Source: Asterella californica
Lineage: Eukaryota; Streptophyta; Marchantiopsida; Marchantiales; Aytoniaceae
Length of the DNA stretch: 64,000 nt
Assembly (NCBI GenBank): GCA_036924285.1
Contig: JAYKYS010000007.1
Location: 5,890,001-5,954,000 of the forward strand
Direction: 5' to 3'
Positions 20,922 to 31,680 of this stretch are shown piece by piece; position 1 is the stretch's first letter, and each line of letters starts with the position of its first letter. The notes under the pieces were generated by a model. It was given only the letters and a program-made list of their open reading frames with translations. It was not told the DNA's origin and searched no databases. A program made the position numbers and the translations under genes.

Positions 20922-21505
20922 GATGAAGTGGCGCTGAAGGTGAATAAGACGGGATCTACTTACATTCCACAGTCAGTAGGTCAGATAAAAAACAAACTAG
21001 ATAGTATGAAGAAAAAGTTTAGAGCTGAGAAGATTAAACAGAATTCGACTGGAGAAACACGCATCGTTGGGAGTTTTATGAAATTTTATTTGATTTGTTC
21101 GTGTAATCAAGTAAAGTTATAGGGATCCCAAATGCGACTGATAATGGACAGAAAAGTCATCAAAATCTGACCGGATCATCGACACCGACCGATCCTACGC
21201 TTGATGTTGACTTAAATCGAACTCAGCCGCTGTCTACATCTAGAGACCTTGGGAGAGTTTCAAGAGCAATGGAGTCACCAGAGGACATCATCATCCGAGG
21301 AAAATCCCCTGCTACCTCAAAACGAGCTAGAGGTGTCACCGGTCAATCCATTAAACATAGAAGTTTGTCAGCAGGAAAATCGTTACGAGAAATAGCAGAA
21401 GCAATGTGTGGCTTCTCAGAGGTATACAAGGAGGCTAAGAACGCAAAGCAGGAGAGTGAGAAAAAGAAGTTTGCCTTATTAGAGAGTCTCTTGAACCTAA
21501 AATGA
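20705..21505 (+). pseudogene. PIF/Harbinger ORF1, SANT/Myb-like DNA-binding protein
   Basis: Pieces of a plant Harbinger ORF1 on the plus strand. An acidic segment (SASDSDQEEAQ) at 20705-20831 is followed by a SANT-like part at 20928-21120 with TGSTY and GQIKNKLDSMKKKFRAEK, and then a C-terminal part at 21269-21505 with GKSLREIAEAMCGF and a charged helix. In this transposon class ORF1 binds the ends and partners the DDE nuclease. It lies tail to tail with the nuclease (21566-22957, minus), the usual arrangement. A TGA precedes the SANT part (about 20920) and other stops separate the pieces; introns may account for some gaps, but I judge it broken. The 5' portion is also present inverted at 19404-19853. 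Confidence 0.6.
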
Positions 21506-21565
21506 TCAAATATGTTCCCAGAATCATGATTGCACTTCCAAGTCAGCTTTCAACTTTCAAGTAAG

Positions 21566-22957
21566 TTAAACAACATCATTTTCATGATTTCGTGCCCAGT
21601 ATAAAAATAATGCATGCTGCAGCTGCTTTCCTAGATGAGCTCGTTGTCTGTGAATGTTTTCTGAAATCTGTAAATAAGGTTCACTGTCTACAAAAGGATC
21701 AAACTGTAATATATCAAGACATCTCTCAGACTCATGTAGCATTTCTCCTCTGTAGTTTATAAAGTTGTGCAGGCAACAACATGCCATCACACATGCTGAA
21801 ACGTATGATAGTTTTAGTGGACATCCTGTGTCTAGAATTCTCCATCTACTTTTCAAGAGGTCAAAAGTGTATTCTATTCTAACTCTACTACGTCTTAAAG
21901 CTCTATCAAAGTTATTCTTGGGATGCGTACTGATCTTACTAGTGTTAAAAGCTTTCATTGTCCATTCTGTTAGAGGATATGCTGCATCTCCAATGATGTA
22001 TGGTGATACTTGAAGACGTAGACAATCTGCTTCACCTTGGCTCCTGTACCTTCTGGATTGGCGTCCGTTATCTCTCACTCTTCCGGGTTGGCTGGTCCGT
22101 ACAGGTAGTATCAGAGACATCGTCGGCTCTTGGAAGACTAGATTATGTGTGAGCTTGTGCCACAAGCTGCTGATCCTGAGATGACTTGCATCGTGTTGTG
22201 ATCCTGGGAGAAGACAAGTTACATCCAGGAAATTACGTTCTGAATCGCAAACACCTTGCATTAGCACAGAGAAATGTTAATGACGATTTCAGTACTCAGC
22301 GGGATGGTGCTCCTCTTCTGGTTTTGTTCTTAGTCTAATGTGACAGCCATCGATACATCCAGCGATCAACTGTATGTTAGAAAGTGATGCAAACTTTTCC
22401 ATGATTGCTCTTAGTCTACTTCCTCTCGGTAGACATAAACTGAAAAGTTTTCGTTTGTTTGCAAGAATTTTGAGAATAATCCTTGATTACTTCACTACAC
22501 CCGCTTGTCCAACATGAAACTTGTTAGAAAGTTCTTGACAAGAACTGTTATGTGCTAACCTGTATATTACAAGCGCTACACATTTCTCTAATTCTACCCT
22601 CTGTCTAGCTAAATGCCATTCCGTGACCGGTGGCATGTACGGTTCTATCAAATCAACCAACTGTAGAAAAAGATCATGGGACATCCTGAACCGTCTGTGC
22701 CAAAGCTTGTTCCGGTCAAAATCACTAGATGTCCAGACTTTTGTTACCAAATTGTCCCACCATGTTTCTGATTTCGGAAATATCCACCACTCTCTCTTAC
22801 GTAGATGTACACCTGTTACGGCAAACATGGCTTGAAGCAGAGTAAGAAATGAATCTTCGGACTCTTGCTCTTCCTGCAACACAAGCATGATGATATCTTC
22901 GCACGACCATGTATTCCAACTAATTAACATCAACAACGTTAAATCTAAAATATCCAT
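21566..22957 (-). pseudogene. PIF/Harbinger DDE nuclease (HARBI1-like), three in-frame stops
   Basis: One reading frame from ATG 22957 down to 21566 (about 463 codons) with stops at 22487-22489 (TAA), 22289-22291 (TGA) and 22277-22279 (TAA). An N-terminal helix-turn-helix-like part (IYRLAHNSSCQELSNKFHVG) is followed by the DDE core: first Asp in AGCIDGCHIRL, second in YIIGDAAYPLTEW, Glu in VRIEYTFDLLKSRWRIL. The catalytic triad is thus preserved and only nonsense changes inactivate it. The family recognises 3-bp TTA/TAA targets and cuts DNA in the nucleus together with ORF1. I could not define the element's terminal repeats. The C-terminus (YWARNHENDVV) is intact. Confidence 0.85.
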
Positions 22958-23644
22958 GAACTTTGATAGAATCTGTAAGTTGAACTGTACAAGGACACAC
23001 GTCTAGGAGAGGGAGATGAAGTCTCACTGTCTCAAGGCTGAAAGAGACTAGACGCGAGACGTCTTAAACTCTCTAATTCTATCGTGACACTGAGTAGTTT
23101 TAAGCTCCCTGATTCTATTTTATCACCAAGAAATCTAAATGGTCACGTGATTTCATGATTCTATCTTATCTCTGAGAAACCTAGATGGTTACTTGCTAAT
23201 GTCCGTTTCACACATAGCTCCATACGGCCAATAATCGGTAATAGTTGTTGCCGAGAAACAGAAATATGTTAAGAAGCGAATATCAAAATGTACTAAACCG
23301 AAAAACGTTAAACGAATAAGAGTGCGATGAGAGTAGGCCTTCAGAAACACCAGCCCAGTCAGAACTGGAGATATGCTTTCCGAATTGTTCACACTCCATA
23401 TCTAGTTTCACTTGAGAGAAGAAGCGTTCTCTCCAAAGATGAATTCTCGCTCTTGCCTCAATCAGTCAGACGGATGACGGTACAGTAGCTCACGTTCTCT
23501 CAGCTAGTATAGTATGTACCCAGTGTTCATGTCGTGTGATCATCTTTCACTCCAGCACTCGTGCGCTTGGAAACAAACGAGTACAAAGCTCCTGCTCCTG
23601 CTAGTTCATGCAAAGGTAGATCTTGATTCAGTGGACAACGCTCT
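22958..23644. other. Flank of the Harbinger element
   Basis: No gene recognised. Two related stretches of about 50 bp (AAACTCTCTAATTCTATCGTGACACTGAG at 23068-23096 in shorter form again near 23108-23132 and 23155-23175) form a loose direct repeat around TTCTAT(C/T)(T/G)TATC. Confidence 0.35.
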
Positions 23645-23810
23645 AGAGAGGGATAGTTGATAAAGCGGACCTTCTAGATCCTCCAGATTTGGACAGATAA
23701 ATGTTTTGTTTTCACTAAGGACATAAAAGAGAGGGATAGTTGATAAAGCGGACCTTCTAGATCCTCCAGATTTGGACAGATAAATGTTTTGTTTTCACTA
23801 AGGACATAAA
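23645..23810 (+). repeat. Perfect 83-bp tandem duplication
   Basis: 23645-23727 and 23728-23810 are identical as far as I can read, both starting AGAGAGGGATAG and ending AGGACATAAA. Complete identity points to a very recent slip or an assembly duplication. Confidence 0.95.
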
Positions 23811-25776
23811 TGAAACCAAGCATCGCTTCTTGTGCCAAAGAACTCGAGTCTTGCCCGTTAGTACTCGCCGCCGTGTATTCTCATTAGAGATCCTATCTCC
23901 TAAACCTGAAGTTTTGTGACTACGCTTCTGGACATATCCCTTATGTATAGAAGGAAACAAGAACCTTAAAAACTTAGAGAAAAAAAAGCATAAAATTTTT
24001 GTTCTGGATTTAAAACTGTTAGACGTTTGTCCCATTCGAGACTGACAGATATAAGAGTTCTTTCCACTTCCTTCTCTATTGCTTACGTCCTAGCCTCAAG
24101 TGCATTAACGCTCCCGTCTTGAAATTATTCACGTGCATTTATTTTGCAAGAATCTGCAGCGAAGCATAGATTCTCACGTGCATCTATAGATAGTCATAAT
24201 AGATGCACTGAAACTGGATAGTCATAATAGTCATAATAGTAACTGGAACTCTAGAGCTAGTGCCAGAGTTCCAGTAACCTTTTGCATCTCCGGCTCTAAA
24301 CTTGAAGTTGCTATTGTGATAAACTCCATGTTTTATTGAGGGTTGGAACCGTGGAAAGAACAAAATATAAGTTCACGGTCGGAAATCAAAACCTCATGCA
24401 GCAAAGAGTAGATACATCTTCTAATCTTACAGTTTTGAAGGAAAGCATGAAAATCGTATGTGCCGTTGAAATAGTAAAATCTCTAGTAATTTATTCTTAC
24501 TTTACCGCAAGCTAATAGGTTTGTTGGACTTGACCCATCCTCTTAATATTGTATTATAATATTGCTTGATATTGAAGTGGTGTTTTTTTTTTCAAATCGC
24601 ACATGTGTCAACTCGACATAAGAAAATAAAACAACATGAAGGATGTTACCTAAACCAGTAAGACTGGTGATTTCGGAGGTTTGAAGTGTTGAAATATCTC
24701 CCGAATAGCACTTTTATTGGCAATAGCAGGTTCAACTTGTTTATTATCCTGGGAAGATACTGCAGAAGGAAAAAGAAATGATCATCTGGGAAGATAATTT
24801 GCTATAAAATAAATAGAAACTAAAATTTCTGAGTAATAAGAGTGTCAATATCAATAAAAATATTTCTCAACAACTGAGAGATTAAATATCGTAATTTCAT
24901 CACGGGTACTTTGTCTAGAACAGAGACTCATTTTGCATCGTTTTTGTGAATGAATATTGTGCTCTCTTCATTATTTCCTGTCTAACACAGATAATAATTC
25001 TCAGAGTAATAGATTCTTTACTGCGAAACGAAACTGACGAAAAAAGTGAAAAATAGTTAAAAGAATGTCCTCGACGTTTTCACACAAAAAAAAATCATGG
25101 ACATCTAATCGAAGTCGTAACTCCTTCTCACGGATCTTGAATCTTCGGGGAAAGTTTCAACTTTGGCACCTCTAATAGAGCAAGTCAAAGCTAAAATGAA
25201 AGATTTCTAACGACCAGAAGAAAAATTGCAGTAATTTGTCCAAGGAAAACTTTATCTAGAGTTATATATCGTCCAAGGAAGTGTTTTTGAATCATTGTAA
25301 ATTTTTGACTTTTGGTTAATTTAATGAATTTAATAAATTCTAAATTTATTTACGACTAAAACTCATGTACAATTTAAAAGAAAAGCAAATTGGACGGTCA
25401 CCACGACTTTTTGCGATGCTTCTAAAAATAATCGTAAAAGCATCCGCGGTCTTTTGATCGGAGCTATAACACTCGTCTGCAAAAGACGAATATTTCTCAA
25501 ATGTTCCAATTTTAACATCCCCTAATATGCATGCAACATGAACTTTCTGGGAACTTTTTTTCTCCTTTTGTTAACAGGGAATTATATAAGTGTTATATGA
25601 AATATATATATTAAGTAGATGGAAATAATCAAAAAATTTTATAAGTGTTATTTGTTAGCCCATACCTGCAAACACGGGGGGAGCAAAACAAAACCCATAA
25701 GTCTTGTGCCGATGGTCGCGCTTCAGGAGGTACAAATGCGGGGGACTGTACTCAAGAAAATTTAAAATAATCAAAG
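23811..25776. other. AT-rich intergenic stretch
   Basis: No gene recognised. A stem-loop at 24238-24278 pairs AACTGGAACTCT with AGAGTTCCAGTA. Short GTCATAATA repeats lie at 24193-24240. The part 25565-25776 shares words with 2780-2973 in front of the hairpin cluster. Confidence 0.4.
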
Positions 25777-26048
25777 ATTTAATTTAATACCTAACCCTTC
25801 CGGTCGGAAGGGTTAGGTACTAAATTAAATGGCATGCCACCCTCTTCCGAACTCGGAAGAGAGTGAATATGCATGCTCATTCTCATGCCCTAATATATCG
25901 TTAGCTGATGACATGCACGTCTCCTTATTATTAGATTATTAGGCATGCATATTCACCCTCGTCCAAGTTCGGACGAGGGAGAATATACATACTCTTTAAT
26001 TTATGGCCTAACCTTTCCTTGTGGAGGGGTTAGGCCATAAATTAAAGA
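25777..26048. repeat. Nested cruciform of four hairpins (foldback/MITE-like)
   Basis: Hairpin 1: 25777-25830, 25-bp arms with one mismatch, loop GGTC. Hairpin 2: about 25832-25876, imperfect. Hairpin 3: 25943-25992, arms of about 22 bp. Hairpin 4: 25993-26048, arms of about 25 bp, loop TTGT. Hairpins 2 and 3 are also inverted copies of each other (TGAATATGCATGC against GCATGCATATTCA), and 1 and 4 share CCTAACC, so the whole folds as one large inverted repeat around a 66-bp spacer. AAAGAT flanks both ends (25773-25778, 26044-26049). Hairpins 1-2 match the pair at 2974-3081. Confidence 0.8.
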
Positions 26049-26744
26049 TGTTTAAATGAATATATGATTAGTTGACTGAACCTTTTATGGTAAGATGAGA
26101 CTGTTTGTAGATCCTGTACTTATGGTTTCTTTCTCTTTCCCGTAACTTGTGTAATGCTGTTAGTAACAGTAATTGTTTTTAGACACTTAGTTTTTAGATA
26201 GTTTATAAATTTAGAGACTTTATTTTTTGACTTTATTCTGAGTCTGTTCTGAACTGTTTTAAGATTACTTGCAAATTTAGTTTGTTTCAAGATCTGACAT
26301 GTTTCCTTTCGTTTTCTATCCTGTTACCCTATTACCATCTCCTGGTATCATACGTACGTAAATACTTTATTTAAGTATGTTTTGAGATAGTCATCTCTCA
26401 CTCGTCTCTGACCAACCAAATTGTAGAATTTTTTGATTACTTGTCTGCTTGTCCTTTTCCTTGTGTTTTTCAAAAAGTGGAAAGAGCATGCATATAGATG
26501 CATTTGGACGTATTGAACCTGCTGTTGTTAATAATGAGCGATGCAAATAATGCGTCCGACAATTATTACAGTAGGTGGTCTGTGCCGTTCAAATAACTTT
26601 CCGATAAAAGCTCGCATTAATAAGAATGACAACACGGTACTGGTGTTTCTCCCTTTCCCGCAGATGATAAATATCCAAACCAAAATAGACTTTTCGAATA
26701 TACTCAACGCTCCTCTCGGAAAGCACGTGTATTCGTAGGCCTAA
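26049..26744. other. Intergenic stretch
   Basis: AT-rich with repeated TTTAGA/ACTTAG-type words near 26170-26290; no gene recognised. Confidence 0.35.
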
Positions 26745-26892
26745 CACGATCAGTTCTGATTCCTCAGTTGGGTGATCGTGATTGCATGTCGACCTGTCCA
26801 ACGGTCGACATTGCGTGTTGGACTCGTTGAAGGGTTTTTGTCCCTCCATTCTATCAAGATCCAACCATGGAGGGCTGACGTCCTCCATGGTT
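26745..26892. repeat. Three short stem-loops upstream of the PPO gene
   Basis: CACGATCA/TGATCGTG at 26745-26752 and 26773-26780; ATGTCGACC/GGTCGACAT at 26786-26794 and 26803-26811 (perfect, 8-nt loop); AACCATGGAGG/CCTCCATGGTT at 26863-26892. All three are perfect pairings within 150 bp, 560 bp ahead of the PPO start codon. Confidence 0.75.
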
Positions 26893-27450
26893 AGATGTTG
26901 ACTCTACCAGTCTCGTGCGCACCCCGTTCGGAGCCACGTTTCTACCTGTACATGGTCCACAGGCAATAGTGCGCTGCCGTAGGAAGTCTGTAGGAGCAAA
27001 TGAATGAAACAGAATTTGGAAGTAAGATATATACTGGGAATTTGCTGTCGCAGTTGGAGAGCACAGGGCTCGTCAGTCTGCTACGACTAAACTCTCGATC
27101 GGGAAGTGGGAATTCGAAGCAGGCGTGTGCTCCTTCTCGCAAGCAAGCTGTTTCTTTCAGGGACACTGCTTCGTTGGTTCACCTGACCTTCCTGTAATTG
27201 ATTGGTGTCACTAAATCACGGTCACGGCCATCCCACATGAATATCTGGTTGGTCTCCAGATCATCAACTGGAAGTGTTGAAGCGATGATATGCTGAGCAT
27301 CAGAGCAAGAATACGCTCTGAAAGTCTGCGGTTGGTCAAGGCTCGCCAGTGTGCAGGCCCCATGTGGACGTGCCATCCGAGTAGAGCAATTCATCTCCTG
27401 GGCACACACGCGAGATAACGTGATAGGAAGCTCGATACAACTCTCGAGTG
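26893..27450 (+). promoter_or_regulatory. Presumed promoter and 5' leader of the PPO gene
   Basis: This is the stretch between the hairpin cluster and the PPO start codon. I see no compelling TATA box; ATATATAC near 27028 is the nearest candidate. Frames on both strands here are uncharacterised and overlap. The start codon context is CGAGTGATGAAG. The label rests on position only. Confidence 0.3.
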
Positions 27451-28671
27451 ATGAAGTATCTGACGCAGAGCATCAGGCTCCTGCGTTTTCTTACTCTCCT
27501 ATCATGTTTATCCGTGATTCGGACGGCTCCCATCAGAACGACATTTGACGGCTGCAAACCGGGTGTTTCTGCCGGTGTAACGTACCACTGTTGTCCACCA
27601 AAGCCTGGGAGGCCGATTGTGGACTTTAAACCGGAGTTTAATTCTTCTAGACCTCTTCGGATGAGGAGGGCTCTGCAGTGTTTAGATGAGCTTGAATTTT
27701 CTGTTTATAGGCAGAAACTGGAAAGGGCGTACATGATTCTGCGCGCTTTGCCAGCCGACGACCCACGCTCGTTCCATCAACATCACGTGATGCACTGCGC
27801 TTACGGCACAGGCTCGCTTAACAACGGTGAAGAAGGAATAGATATTCATTTCAGCTGGCATTTTAACCCATGGCATCGGTGGTTTTTGTACTTTCACGAG
27901 CGAATTCTGCAGTCTTTGCTCGACGATCCTACTTTCACGATTCATTTCTGGAACTGGGATAACGATGGTGCTCCAGTTGCAGGCCGTCGAGGCTGCCTCA
28001 AGGCTGGAAACAGGTTTCCTGCCATGTATGCTGATCCGTCTTCGCCTCTCTTCCACCCGACGCGCTCTGTCAGAGCTAGAGTCCCATCCCAGATTGTGGA
28101 CGTGGCAATTGTTATGGAGACAGCAAGCGATTTCACTCTGATGGAGTCCCTTCCCGAAGATTTTGTCCGGGCTAGAAATGCTGAGAAGCTGCATAGCGTG
28201 ATGATGAATTCCACGACCCGTGTATTTCTGGGTCGGAGTTACAGAGCGGGAGACAAACGAGTGGAAAAAGCGGCGGACGGGATCGGGTCTCTTGAGAAAA
28301 CGGGTCACAGCACGGTGCATTTCTGGATCGGTGGAGACATGTTCATGACCTCAACCGCTGCGAAGGATCCTATATTTTTCGCACACCATGGAAACGTCGA
28401 GAGACTGTGGCACATGTGGCACATTCTGAGCCCAGGCAAGGAGAATCTCGCCGATCCAGACTTCTTGGACGCAGAGTTCCTCTTCTATGATGAGAATGCG
28501 GACCTGAACAGAGTGAAGGTGCGTGACTGCCTGGACACGCGGGCACTTGGATACTACTACGAGGAAACGGACGACGCATCTTGGAACTATGGCTCGGAGA
28601 AAACTGAGGCCGACGACTTTTTAGTCGGACGATCGGAGAGTTTATTTACTTCCAAACGGGTTCAAGGTTGA
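27451..28671 (+). CDS. Polyphenol oxidase / tyrosinase, secreted type, without C-terminal KFDV domain
   Basis: An intact intronless frame of 406 aa. The ATG at 27451 begins a hydrophobic leader (MKYLTQSIRLLRFLTLLSCL, then SVIRTA), a likely secretory signal and not a thylakoid transit peptide. CuA ligands are H115 (MHCAYG), H133 (IHFSW) and H142 (PWHRW). CuB ligands are H286 and H290 (GHSTVHFW) and one of H312/H313 (FFAHHGNVERLW). The type-3 dicopper site oxidises mono- or o-diphenols to quinones with O2. The PPO1_DWL domain follows (DPDFLDAEFLFYDENADL, then VRDCLDTRALGYYY), and the protein stops soon after, so the KFDV domain of most plant PPOs is absent. Cys residues of the two N-terminal disulfides are kept (GC, HCC, HCA). 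The Cys that normally forms the thioether with the second CuA His is Gly119. G+C is high (35/60 at 27961-28020). An AATAAA-type signal lies near 28961. Confidence 0.92.
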   Translation: MKYLTQSIRLLRFLTLLSCLSVIRTAPIRTTFDGCKPGVSAGVTYHCCPPKPGRPIVDFKPEFNSSRPLRMRRALQCLDELEFSVYRQKLERAYMILRALPADDPRSFHQHHVMHCAYGTGSLNNGEEGIDIHFSWHFNPWHRWFLYFHERILQSLLDDPTFTIHFWNWDNDGAPVAGRRGCLKAGNRFPAMYADPSSPLFHPTRSVRARVPSQIVDVAIVMETASDFTLMESLPEDFVRARNAEKLHSVMMNSTTRVFLGRSYRAGDKRVEKAADGIGSLEKTGHSTVHFWIGGDMFMTSTAAKDPIFFAHHGNVERLWHMWHILSPGKENLADPDFLDAEFLFYDENADLNRVKVRDCLDTRALGYYYEETDDASWNYGSEKTEADDFLVGRSESLFTSKRVQG

Positions 28672-29429
28672 AAGAAGGCATTGCGCATTTGCAGTTGTAA
28701 ATGCATAAGGTTGGGGAATAGTAAATCCAAGTGGGATGTTTTTCATTGTACAGATTTGAAGTTCTTGTACCTCGAATTTCAAGAGATCACACAGTATATC
28801 GTCAGAACGCACTAGTACTCTGGCTGCGCGCCGCCGCTGACCCAAAAGATCTCGACGCGCATGCCCGTGGACTCGTGTTGTCCATTGTAGCTTTAAGGAG
28901 ATATTCTTCTTATACTTTTATTTTTTTCTATTATAATTTTTTATAATGTATGGAAGAGAAATAAAATATATTGATAAAATTGTTTATTTTTAGAAAACAA
29001 TTTAATAATAACTTTTTTAATAGAACTTGTAAATATCGAAAAGATGAAAAACGAAAGAAGAAAATAGAAATATTAAATGACAATATGTAAGAAAAACGAC
29101 CTGATACAGCGCTTGATATCTGCTGTGACATATATGTGAATCGAGTGCGTCCGTGAGAACAGCCAGCAGTCCGCTCGTTTGTGTCGAATTAACACAGCAG
29201 GTGATTGGAAAAACTCAAATTCAAAAAGCAAGACACTAGTTCTTACTCAATCCTTGCAGTCACTCCAAGAATTGCGGTTCGATATTGAGACTGCATTGAT
29301 AGTCTCACGTGGTTTATCTCAGTGAACTGCTCATAAACTGTCGCAATGTATGAGAACTCTCTCATTTAGGGCACTGTAGTCGGAAACTTTCAAGCCACAA
29401 TCAAGTTACAGTTACGTCCATCTTCTACA
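28672..29429. other. 3' flank of PPO
   Basis: It contains the PPO 3' UTR and a switch to very AT-rich DNA at about 28910, with an AATAAAA polyadenylation-type word near 28961. There is no gene. Confidence 0.45.
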
Positions 29430-31680
29430 TATCCGGACAGACTCCTTTTGCGGTTATGACATGTCTCAAGAAGTTAATGCGTTTTAAATCAAACTCAATC
29501 TTATCAATGTTGGCAAACAACTTATGCTCAACTTCATCAACACCACCCTTAGCTGCTCTGCGTGCGACTCCAAGACTTTTGAGTAGATCAAGATGTCGTC
29601 AATGTAAACGATGACAAACTCGTCCATCTCCTCGCGAAAAATTATGTTCATCGATGTAGTGAACGTTGATGAGACATTGTAGAGTCCAAATGACACCATG
29701 AATTCAGATGATCCGTATATGGTTCGACAAGCAGACTTCTTAACATCTAGGTCAGCTATCCAGATCTAGTAATATTTTGACTTCAAGTGTATCATGCTGA
29801 AGTACTTTGCACCCGTTAACCTATCAAACATGTCATCTATCCTTGGCAAAGGATAATTACTCTTCACCGTCATCTTATTGAGCGCATGATAATCTATGTA
29901 GAGTTGTAACTTCCCATCCTTTTTCTTTGCAAAAAGAAATGAGGCTCCGTAATATGACTTGATGGTTCGAATATATCCGCATGCTAACAACTAGCAGAGT
30001 TGCCTTTTCAACTCAAGGAGTTCTACCTGATTGAGCGGTAAGGAGCTTTGGAGGTGGTTCTGACCCTAGCAAGACCTCAATCTTCTGGTCCACCACCCGC
30101 TTTGGAGATTTGTTCACAGATGAGCATCAACAGATTGCTCATATGTCAACAAATCTCCAAACTCCTTAATCACTTCACGAAGCACCTTCGAAAGTTTAGT
30201 CGCGTTTCCTAATGTTTCCTCTTGTCCACCATCCGTCATCAAATCTGCAACGCGCATCAAACACATGACTCCGTAGTTGAAATCCATATGTTTACTTTTG
30301 ATCAAATTCATCGCAAAATCGACAATTTTTTGCACCTTTCGAATCAGCCTCACTCCTAACTTCCGCCCTTTAACTCTAACGTTCAACCTCAAAGGTTTTC
30401 ATCTAAGTTCCACTTCGAACTTATCCAAGAAAATGTTTCTAAAAACCGCATGGAGGTCATTCATCTTGCACACAGTGAAGTTCTATGTGAACTCCAACTT
30501 TCCACACGCAAATCATACGTCTAAGGCCACTTCAAAAGTTTGGTATGTCTTGCCCTTGACTCAACTTCTTCATCAACTCCTGACTTATGAAGGAATGGGT
30601 CGCTCTTGTGTCCACAAGAAAAGTAACATCACGGTTAGCAACTTTGGCTTGTAGAAACATAAGTTCTGGAGTACTCTTCGTGGTTCTTAAAGTCATAGTC
30701 ATTTGATCCTCCAACAAGTCTTTTGCAACAAAGACATTCATACTACAGTTACTAACCTTAGGCTTCGTACACCCCTTAGCAATATGACCCGCCTCACCAT
30801 AGTTGTAGCAAGTAAACTTAGCACCATTGCCCTTCTAAAGTATTTGCTCCTTAGGTTTCGATCCTATTTGTTGTCACTTTGCTGCCGAGATAGAAGAGTC
30901 TTTCCGATCCTTCTCACACCCATCCCATTGTCGCTTGAAGCCCTTGTTCTTCTTGTGAACCTTGTCAATGCTGCACGATTTAAAGGATTTTTGTTGCTAG
31001 ACTTTGTCGTCTCCAATCCGCTCTACTAGTTTCAAAAGTTCGGCACAAGTCTCAGGTAGCTTTTGCATCCAAAAAGAAAGTCTTCTCCGAGCTAGACTTG
31101 AGTCCCTCAATAAATATACATATTTTGATCTCCTCCGTCCACTTGGAGAATGAATCAACCTTAGCACTAAACTCGCAGACATAAGCACTCAAGACTCCAT
31201 ATGCTTCAGCCTAACTAACTCAAAACCATCCCGAATCTTTTGATACTCTGGACTGAATCGTCTCGCGAGCAACTCCTTGAACTCTTTACAACCAAACATC
31301 GAGACGGTCAAGGCATGCTCGTTTTGTAAGTCCACCAGAGAAGCGCATGGTCCTTTAGAAACATAAGCGCCGCTCTCACTTTGTCTGATTCCTTAGCATG
31401 TTGCACCTCAAAGTATTGGTCCAATCAGTTAAGAAATCTTTAATCTTGCGAACCCGTCCTATATCTAAAAATAAGATCAGAAGATTCGTCCTACAAAGGT
31501 TTCTGGTAGGACGAAGAACTCCCTTGGCCTACCTCAAGCTCGACGATACGTTTACACCTAGAGACCATGCTTTCTTGCATGATCTTCATCATCTTGATGA
31601 GCTCTTCATACAAAGGTCCTTGACTTCTCGCGCCTGAGTCGTTTAGCATCATTGACAAAACTTCATCTAGTTGCACTGAT
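29430..31680 (-). pseudogene. Degenerate Ty3/gypsy retrotransposon, gag to reverse transcriptase
   Basis: Read on the minus strand from right to left. A gag remnant lies at 31676-31000. A zinc knuckle at about 30810-30769 reads CYNYGEAGHIAKGC, with the second Cys replaced by Tyr. The protease at about 30620-30580 reads VDTRATHSFIS, in which the Gly of DTG is Arg (GGA to AGA). The linker has VVDQKIEVLLGSEPP. Reverse transcriptase fragments follow: [20 protein letters not shown] at 29940-29870, then FGLYNVSSTF and VYIDDILIYSK at about 29610-29590. It ends after the thumb region (about 29430). RNase H and integrase are missing. Many stops and frameshifts make it an old dead copy. I did not find its LTRs; the plus-strand sequence 31700-33000 may hold one. 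Confidence 0.75.
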
